From NCBI GenBank assembly GCA_024228115.1, contig JAAETT010000700.1, forward strand, positions 1 to 47,284: DNA of 47,284 bases, written 5' to 3'. How positions within the stretch are numbered: position 1 is the first letter of the stretch; the number at the start of each line of letters is the position of its first letter. Position numbers and translations under genes: made by a program. The notes below the pieces were generated by a model. It worked only from the letters and a program-made list of their open reading frames with translations. It made no database searches and was not told the origin of the DNA. This document shows, piece after piece, positions 42,831-47,284 of the stretch. The stretch is from a bacterium. Its GTDB lineage: Bacteria > Myxococcota_A > UBA9160 > UBA6930.

Positions 42831-44384
42831 ATGAAGCTGAACCGGCCCTTCGGGGCGTCTCGGGGGGGAATCCGGTACCGTGCTGCGATCTTGACTGACA
42901 CCGAAGAAAACGACGACCTCTTCAACGACCTGCCCGAGGACATCCGCCGGGGCATTGCCGACCTGGGCTGGAAGGATCCCATGCCGGTCCAGGCCCAGTC
43001 CATTCCGGTGATGCGGCGCGGAGGCGATCTGATCGTCCAGGCCCGCACCGGCAGCGGGAAGACTGGCGCCTTCGGCATCCCGATCGCCGCGGATGTGGAT
43101 CCGGAGCTGGCCGCGCCCCAGGCCCTCGTGCTGGCGCCCACGCGGGAGCTGGCAAGCCAGATCAGCAAGGAGCTGATCGCGCTCGGCGAGCACCGCGGCT
43201 TGCGCTGCCTGCCCGTCTACGGCGGAACGGCCTACGGGCCCCAGGTCGAGGCGCTGGAAGAAGGCGTCCATGTGATCGTGGGAACGCCGGGCCGCATCCT
43301 GGATCACCTTGGCGCGGGTCGGATGTCGTTCGACAACGTCAAGATGGTCGTTTTCGACGAAGCAGACGAGCTGCTCTCCCTGGGCTTCTGGCCCGACATG
43401 AAAGAGATCCGCAGCTACCTGCCCGAGAAACGCCAATCGTGTCTCTTCTCCGCGACGATGCCCGAGAAGGTGCTCGCCCTCTCGCGGGCCTTCCTTCATG
43501 AGCCCGAGTTCATCTCGCTCGTCGAAGGTCACAGCAGTCCGTCGGAGATCGACCACTTCTTCTACCTGACGACGGCCCAAGAGAAGGAAGCGAACCTGCG
43601 GCGCATCCTCGAATACGAAGATCCGGATAGCGCCATCATCTTCTGCAACACCAAGGATGATGTCCGGTTCGTGACCTCCTACCTGCAGCGCCATGGTTTC
43701 GACGCCGACCAGATCTCAGGCGATCTCACCCAGGTGGCTCGCGAAAAGGCCATGGCCCGCATCAAGGCGGGCACCCTGCGATTCCTCGTCGCTACCGATG
43801 TAGCGGCCCGGGGGATCGATATCAGCGATCTCTCCCACGTGATCAGCTACACGGCACCCGACTCCGCGGAAGTCTACGTCCACCGGACGGGGCGGACCGG
43901 GCGCGCTGGCAAGGCCGGAACCGCCCTGTCCCTGATTTCTGGCCTTGATGTGGGCAGCTTCCGGAATCTCCAGAAGGTGAATCGCATCGAGGTGCTGGAA
44001 CGGCCCCTGCCGACCGAGGCCGATCTGCTCGAGCGGGTTCGCGAGCGCCTGGCGAACAAGGTGGAACACGAGATCCGTCACCTCTCGCCTCGCGATCGAG
44101 CGTTCCACATCGAGCGTCTGGTGCCGTTGGTCAAGAGCATGACCAGCACCGAGGAGGGCCTGCGGGAGCTTGCAGCGATCTGTGGATCCTATCTGCAGGA
44201 GCACAAGCCGGACACGGGCGTCCACGACGACCCTCCGGAGGCGGCCGACGCATCCGCCGGCGAACCGCCGGCCGACGATCGCCCGCGGGGCCGACGCCGC
44301 AGCGGCGGCGGCGGCGGCGGCGGACGAGGTCGCGGGGGCGGTGGTGGTGGCGGCGGACGCCGCGGAGGCGGCCGACGCCGCTGA
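42831..44384 (+). CDS. DEAD-box RNA helicase with RGG-rich tail
   Basis: The protein has all DEAD-box motifs: ARTGSGKTGAFG, PTRELA, VGTPGRILDHL, VFDEADELL, FSATMPEK, ATDVAARGIDI and HRTGRTGRAG, so it unwinds RNA using ATP. The C-terminus is a glycine-arginine tract of about 40 residues that probably binds RNA without specificity. The ATG at 42831 gives 517 residues; TTG at 42891, which would remove 20 poorly conserved residues, is an alternative. Neither has a strong ribosome site. Confidence 0.93.
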   Translation: MKLNRPFGASRGGIRYRAAILTDTEENDDLFNDLPEDIRRGIADLGWKDPMPVQAQSIPVMRRGGDLIVQARTGSGKTGAFGIPIAADVDPELAAPQALVLAPTRELASQISKELIALGEHRGLRCLPVYGGTAYGPQVEALEEGVHVIVGTPGRILDHLGAGRMSFDNVKMVVFDEADELLSLGFWPDMKEIRSYLPEKRQSCLFSATMPEKVLALSRAFLHEPEFISLVEGHSSPSEIDHFFYLTTAQEKEANLRRILEYEDPDSAIIFCNTKDDVRFVTSYLQRHGFDADQISGDLTQVAREKAMARIKAGTLRFLVATDVAARGIDISDLSHVISYTAPDSAEVYVHRTGRTGRAGKAGTALSLISGLDVGSFRNLQKVNRIEVLERPLPTEADLLERVRERLANKVEHEIRHLSPRDRAFHIERLVPLVKSMTSTEEGLRELAAICGSYLQEHKPDTGVHDDPPEAADASAGEPPADDRPRGRRRSGGGGGGGRGRGGGGGGGGRRGGGRRR

Positions 44385-44395
44385 GTGGGCGACGG

Positions 44396-46003
44396 GTGAA
44401 GCGATCTGAACGCCCACTCGTGCGTTGGATTCCGCGCGCGTTGCTTCTCCTCGCGGTCGCGGTTGGCGCGAACGCAGCGGAATGGCGTGGCGTCGTCTTC
44501 GAAGACCTCGACCGCGATGGTCGACAAGGGCCCGGGGAGCCCGGCATCGCCGGGATGGGTGTCAGCAACGGGCGCGACGTGGTCCAGACCGATACGACCG
44601 GTCGCTACTCCCTCCCCGCCAGAGGTCAGTTCGTTGCCCTGACGCGGCGGGAATCGTTCTCGACCGAGACCTGGTACCGCGAGGGCGGAGGCGACTTCGC
44701 TCTCCAGCCCAGCACGGAAACAGAAGACGAGTTCTTCTTCATCCAGATCTCCGATGCCCACGTCTACGAGAATGCCGAGGATCTGCTGACCTGGTCGATC
44801 CCGGAACCACCGTGGTGGATGCCGGATCGCGTCGGCTATGGACTCGGGCGGTGGCTGCTCGGGCGATTCTTCCCGGGCCTCGCCGAGGATGAAGTCGACG
44901 CGGAGCTGCGCGCGGCACTTCCGGGCGGTGACTCGACCCTTTCAGGAGGTGCCCTGCTTCAGGCGTTCTTGAAGGAGTTTGGTCGACCCGATAGTTCGTT
45001 GGGGGCGGTTGCCGATCCGATCCGTTCTGCCTTCGACGAAGTCTTCGCCCTCGACCCGAGCTTCGTCATCAACACCGGCGATCTCCTGCTCGAAAGCAAC
45101 AATGCAACACCGGAAGCAGCCGCCCGGTGGTTCGCCTACTACCACTCGCTCACCCGCGACCGCGGTGTCCCGGTCTTCGATACGATCGGAAACAACGAGA
45201 TCGTCGGAAGCCAGAACGATGACGTTTCGCCGACCCACCCGGACTTCGGAACCGGGCTTTGGCGGTGCCTCAAAGGACCTACCCAATTCAGCTGGGATTG
45301 GGGCGGCTTTCACTTCGTGGCGCTCGACACGCATCGCCCCGAGGCCACCTTCCTGAACGACCAGGCCTGGGCGTTCGGAAGCATGCGCGACGAAGTGCGA
45401 AGCTGGCTCGACGACGATCTCGCTCTCCACTCCGGGCGAACCCAGGTCGTCCTCAACCACGAGCCCTTCCTGCTCGACCCTGAGTGGCCATTCGACGACG
45501 AAGACCAACTCGCGTCCGACGAGGGCCTGTTCGCCAAACACGATGTGGCCTACGTGCTGAGCGGTCACACCCACTTCAACGGCCGCGCAAGGGCTGGCGC
45601 TACCGAGCACATCACCACCGGCGCACTCTCGGGCTTCCGCTGGCTCCTTCCGAGCAGCCTCCACCCTCGCGGCTACCGCCTCTGGTACGCCCGAAGCGGC
45701 CGGCTACATAGCGCCTGGAAGCCGACCGGCGAGTCCGTTCTCGTGCTCACCGAGCCCGCCCAAAGCGGCGAACGTCCAATCATCGCAGCCGCTGACCGAA
45801 ACGCCCCCTTCGCAAGCCTCGCCGCCACCCAGGCCGGCAAGTCCGTCCCCATCGAAAGATGGGGCGCCTACTTCGCCCGCATCGATGCCGACCCCGCCAA
45901 CGGCCCCATCCACATCGAGGCTGTCTCAACAAGTCAACCTGCGGGGACGGAGTTCACAGTTGACTTGTCAGCCTATCCGATCGAGTCGTCAGTCGGTCGG
46001 TGA
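44396..46003 (+). CDS. exported metallophosphoesterase with GNNE in place of GNH[DE]
   Basis: The 535-residue protein has a signal peptide (about 1-28), a short SdrD/Cna-B-like beta domain at about 29-105 (VFEDLDRDGRQGPGEPGIAG) and a calcineurin-type phosphoesterase domain: QISDAHV (Asp120, His122), INTGDLLLE (Asp229), IGNNEIVG, LNHEPF and SGHTHFNGR. The catalytic His of the usual GNH[DE] is Asn267, while the metal-binding Asn266 is kept. The last ~20 residues (STSQPAGTEFTVDLSA) are encoded by a REP-like element. A decayed duplicate lies downstream. Confidence 0.85.
   Translation: MKRSERPLVRWIPRALLLLAVAVGANAAEWRGVVFEDLDRDGRQGPGEPGIAGMGVSNGRDVVQTDTTGRYSLPARGQFVALTRRESFSTETWYREGGGDFALQPSTETEDEFFFIQISDAHVYENAEDLLTWSIPEPPWWMPDRVGYGLGRWLLGRFFPGLAEDEVDAELRAALPGGDSTLSGGALLQAFLKEFGRPDSSLGAVADPIRSAFDEVFALDPSFVINTGDLLLESNNATPEAAARWFAYYHSLTRDRGVPVFDTIGNNEIVGSQNDDVSPTHPDFGTGLWRCLKGPTQFSWDWGGFHFVALDTHRPEATFLNDQAWAFGSMRDEVRSWLDDDLALHSGRTQVVLNHEPFLLDPEWPFDDEDQLASDEGLFAKHDVAYVLSGHTHFNGRARAGATEHITTGALSGFRWLLPSSLHPRGYRLWYARSGRLHSAWKPTGESVLVLTEPAQSGERPIIAAADRNAPFASLAATQAGKSVPIERWGAYFARIDADPANGPIHIEAVSTSQPAGTEFTVDLSAYPIESSVGR
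45929..45968. repeat. REP-like hairpin element
   Basis: A perfect 10-base inverted repeat, ACAAGTCAAC at 45929-45938 and GTTGACTTGT at 45959-45968, flanks a 20-base centre containing GCGGGGACGGAG. The 5' 23 bases match a second site at 20654-20676. The layout is that of a REP-type element. The copy lies within the coding frame of the phosphoesterase and encodes most of its last residues. Confidence 0.7.
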
Positions 46004-46177
46004 CAAGAAACAGCCCCCTTCGAAGGTTCGGCGGAGTCGTTCGATCCGTCGCCTTCCTCCAAATGTTATGCGATCGTGACCGCAGTCAAGCATTGGGCCT
46101 GTAGTTGGAAAGAAAGGCGTGACTGCTGAGCATCGAGGGTCGCATCCCCGACTGCGATTTCGGTACGATCTGGGCAA

Positions 46178-46625
46178 CTGCTGACCTGGTCGACCCCAGA
46201 ACCGCCCTGTTGGGGGTCGGAACAGGTCGGCTACGGGCTCGCCAGTTGGCTGCTCGGGCGGGTCTTCCCGAACCTCACTGAGGAAGGAGTCGACGCGAAA
46301 TTGCAGGCACCCCTTCCAGCAGACGGAATGACGCTCTCCGGAGGCGCCCTTCTCAATGCATCCCTGAAGGAGTTCGGCCACTCCGGTAGCTCACTAGGCG
46401 CCGTTTCCGAACCGATCCTGGAGGCCTTCGACGAAGTCTTCTCCCTCGACGCGTACGTCGTCATCAACACATGCGACATCCGGCTCGAACTAAGGACCAC
46501 GACGCCAGAAGCAGCGACCAGGTGACTCGCCTACTACCGTTCTCTCACCCGCCACCGCGGCGCCCCGGTCTTCGACACGATCGCAAACAACGAAAACATC
46601 GAAAGCGAGAACGATGGCCTAACTC
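46178..46625 (+). pseudogene. decayed duplicate of the GNNE phosphoesterase
   Basis: Bases 46178-46615 align with 44783-45220 of the upstream phosphoesterase with a constant offset of 1395 and no net indel, covering its residues 130-275. Substitutions include a TGG to TGA stop at 46523-46525 (Trp245), NTGD changed to NTCD, and GNNE changed to ANNE. The 5' and 3' parts of the gene are missing. It is therefore a partial duplicate now decaying by point mutation. Bases 46004-46177 hold no recognisable gene. Confidence 0.88.
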
Positions 46626-46766
46626 CCCAGGGGACCTCCGGCCGTAGGCGGACCTGGTGCACCCGAGGTAGCCTATCCGCGGGTCGGGCCCGTGCTGTAT
46701 CGCATCGCACCATTGTGCCGAGTGCGCTCGGATCCCGTTAGAGGAATTCCAAGTACAAGTAGAACG

Positions 46767-47177
46767 ATGGCCAGTCTTCGAACTCTCCGATCTTCAAGGC
46801 CTATCCCTTTCTCGGTCGCCGTTGTGCTGGTCGTTGGGTTGCTGCCTTGGCTTGGCGCTGCATCCCCTGTCTCCATCACGGATCGCTGTCTCTATGTAGT
46901 CGGAATCTTCTTCCTGTTCTTCGTTCCAGGCGCTGCAATCATCAGATTGATCGGCTGGCGCCTCCACGCTCTCGAGTTGGCCACCGCCGGCTTGGTGTTG
47001 GGCATTTGCTCGAGCAACTCGGTCTATCTGGCGTTGTCTTTGGCTGGCGTGCCGGAGGCGTACCTTGGCCTTCCCATCCTGGCCGCAGCTTATTGGATAC
47101 GTGTCGCGTATCTCCAGCGGGGTGTTGAATCGCATGCTCGGGTTTCTCTAGGAGTCTGCGCGGCAGAGGGCCATTGA
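46767..47177 (+). CDS. truncated N-terminal part of a multi-pass membrane protein
   Basis: The 136-residue frame from ATG at 46767 has four hydrophobic segments (about 13-32, 43-62, 70-90, 95-112), resembling the start of large membrane glycosyltransferase-like proteins. The last ~20 residues (ARVSLGVCAAEGH) look unlike membrane protein sequence and end 25 bases before a transposase start. The likely reading is a gene cut by an insertion sequence. The family is not recognised. Confidence 0.45.
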   Translation: MASLRTLRSSRPIPFSVAVVLVVGLLPWLGAASPVSITDRCLYVVGIFFLFFVPGAAIIRLIGWRLHALELATAGLVLGICSSNSVYLALSLAGVPEAYLGLPILAAAYWIRVAYLQRGVESHARVSLGVCAAEGH

Positions 47178-47202
47178 GGGGTGAGTCTCGCTAGAGTGAG
47201 CC

Positions 47203-47284
47203 ATGCCGCGAGACTTTCGACGCTACGAGCCGGACCAGTCGCTTCTCCTGCCGCCCTCGCTTCGGGATTGGCTTCCCGAGGATC
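47203..47284 (+). CDS. IS1182-like transposase, N-terminus (cut by window end)
   Basis: From ATG at 47203 the frame reads RRYEPDQSLLLPPSLRDWLPED up to the window edge. The 'yxPDQ-LLLPPSLRDWLPEDH' start is characteristic of IS1182/IS5-type DDE transposases. The inverted terminal repeat should lie between about 47150 and 47200 but cannot be confirmed without the other end. The membrane-protein frame next to it stops within this interval. Confidence 0.75.
   Translation, partial: MPRDFRRYEPDQSLLLPPSLRDWLPED

Noticed and set aside
1-47284. CRISPR arrays, tRNA or rRNA genes, prophage or toxin-antitoxin modules
   Set aside because: No regularly spaced repeats, cloverleaf-like intergenic segments or phage structural genes were seen. 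The RHH-like gene is too long and its partner is a PLP enzyme, so it is not a typical antitoxin.

Overview
The window looks like chromosome from a GC-rich Gram-negative bacterium of deltaproteobacterial type (Myxococcota, Desulfobacterota or Binatota-like). This is an inference from gene content: a receiver-PATAN-J-domain-TPR fusion, MMPL exporter with LolA-like partner, LutABC, GatCAB, AsmA, a lipoprotein signal and many GTG/TTG starts. No rRNA, tRNA, CRISPR array or phage module was seen. Coding density is high, with many 1-4 base stop/start overlaps, interrupted by a few short patches of gene remnants.

Left part (1-8.2 kb): a partial gene, a small lipoprotein, a DapF-like protein in which both catalytic cysteines are serine, a TraB/PrgY protein, a PspC-domain protein and an MFS exporter. 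A graveyard at 4.2-4.6 kb holds the tail of a TauD-type dioxygenase and, on the other strand, part of what may be a DUF6351 esterase. Then come a membrane protein, rmuC, a C-terminal remnant of GluQRS, and hslO (Hsp33).

Middle (8.2-24 kb): lutA-lutB-lutC (lactate oxidation) converges on, and overlaps, a histidine kinase gene. The kinase and its OmpR-type regulator are divergent from a PspA-like/membrane-protein pair, and the shared intergenic region carries a direct repeat and a dyad. After that lie a PPOX protein, yjbQ, mazG and uvrA on the minus strand, then a TauE-type exporter, a secreted protein, a membrane metallophosphoesterase and a small exported protein with a strong terminator. A ribbon-helix-helix protein is coupled to a D-threonine aldolase-like enzyme, with two palindromes and a promoter-like sequence at its start.

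24-30.6 kb holds the most unusual unit: a four-gene minus-strand operon with gaps of 5 bases or fewer, encoding a large membrane histidine kinase, a LolA-like periplasmic protein, a type III polyketide synthase-fold protein lacking its catalytic histidine, and an MMPL exporter. It reads as a signal-controlled system that makes or handles a lipid and moves it to the outer envelope.

Right part (30.6-47.3 kb): an ABC exporter pair, a small anchored split-barrel protein, and an eight-gene minus-strand run gatC-gatA-gatB-asmA-mtnA-(receiver fusion)-ilvE-hit. On the plus strand follow a DEAD-box helicase with an RGG tail and an exported metallophosphoesterase with GNNE in place of GNH[DE]. Downstream is a gapless decayed duplicate of that phosphoesterase, a truncated membrane protein, and the start of an IS1182-like transposase cut by the window edge. 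A REP-like hairpin forms the C-terminus of this phosphoesterase, and half of the same element supplies the stop codon of the other phosphoesterase at 20.7 kb.
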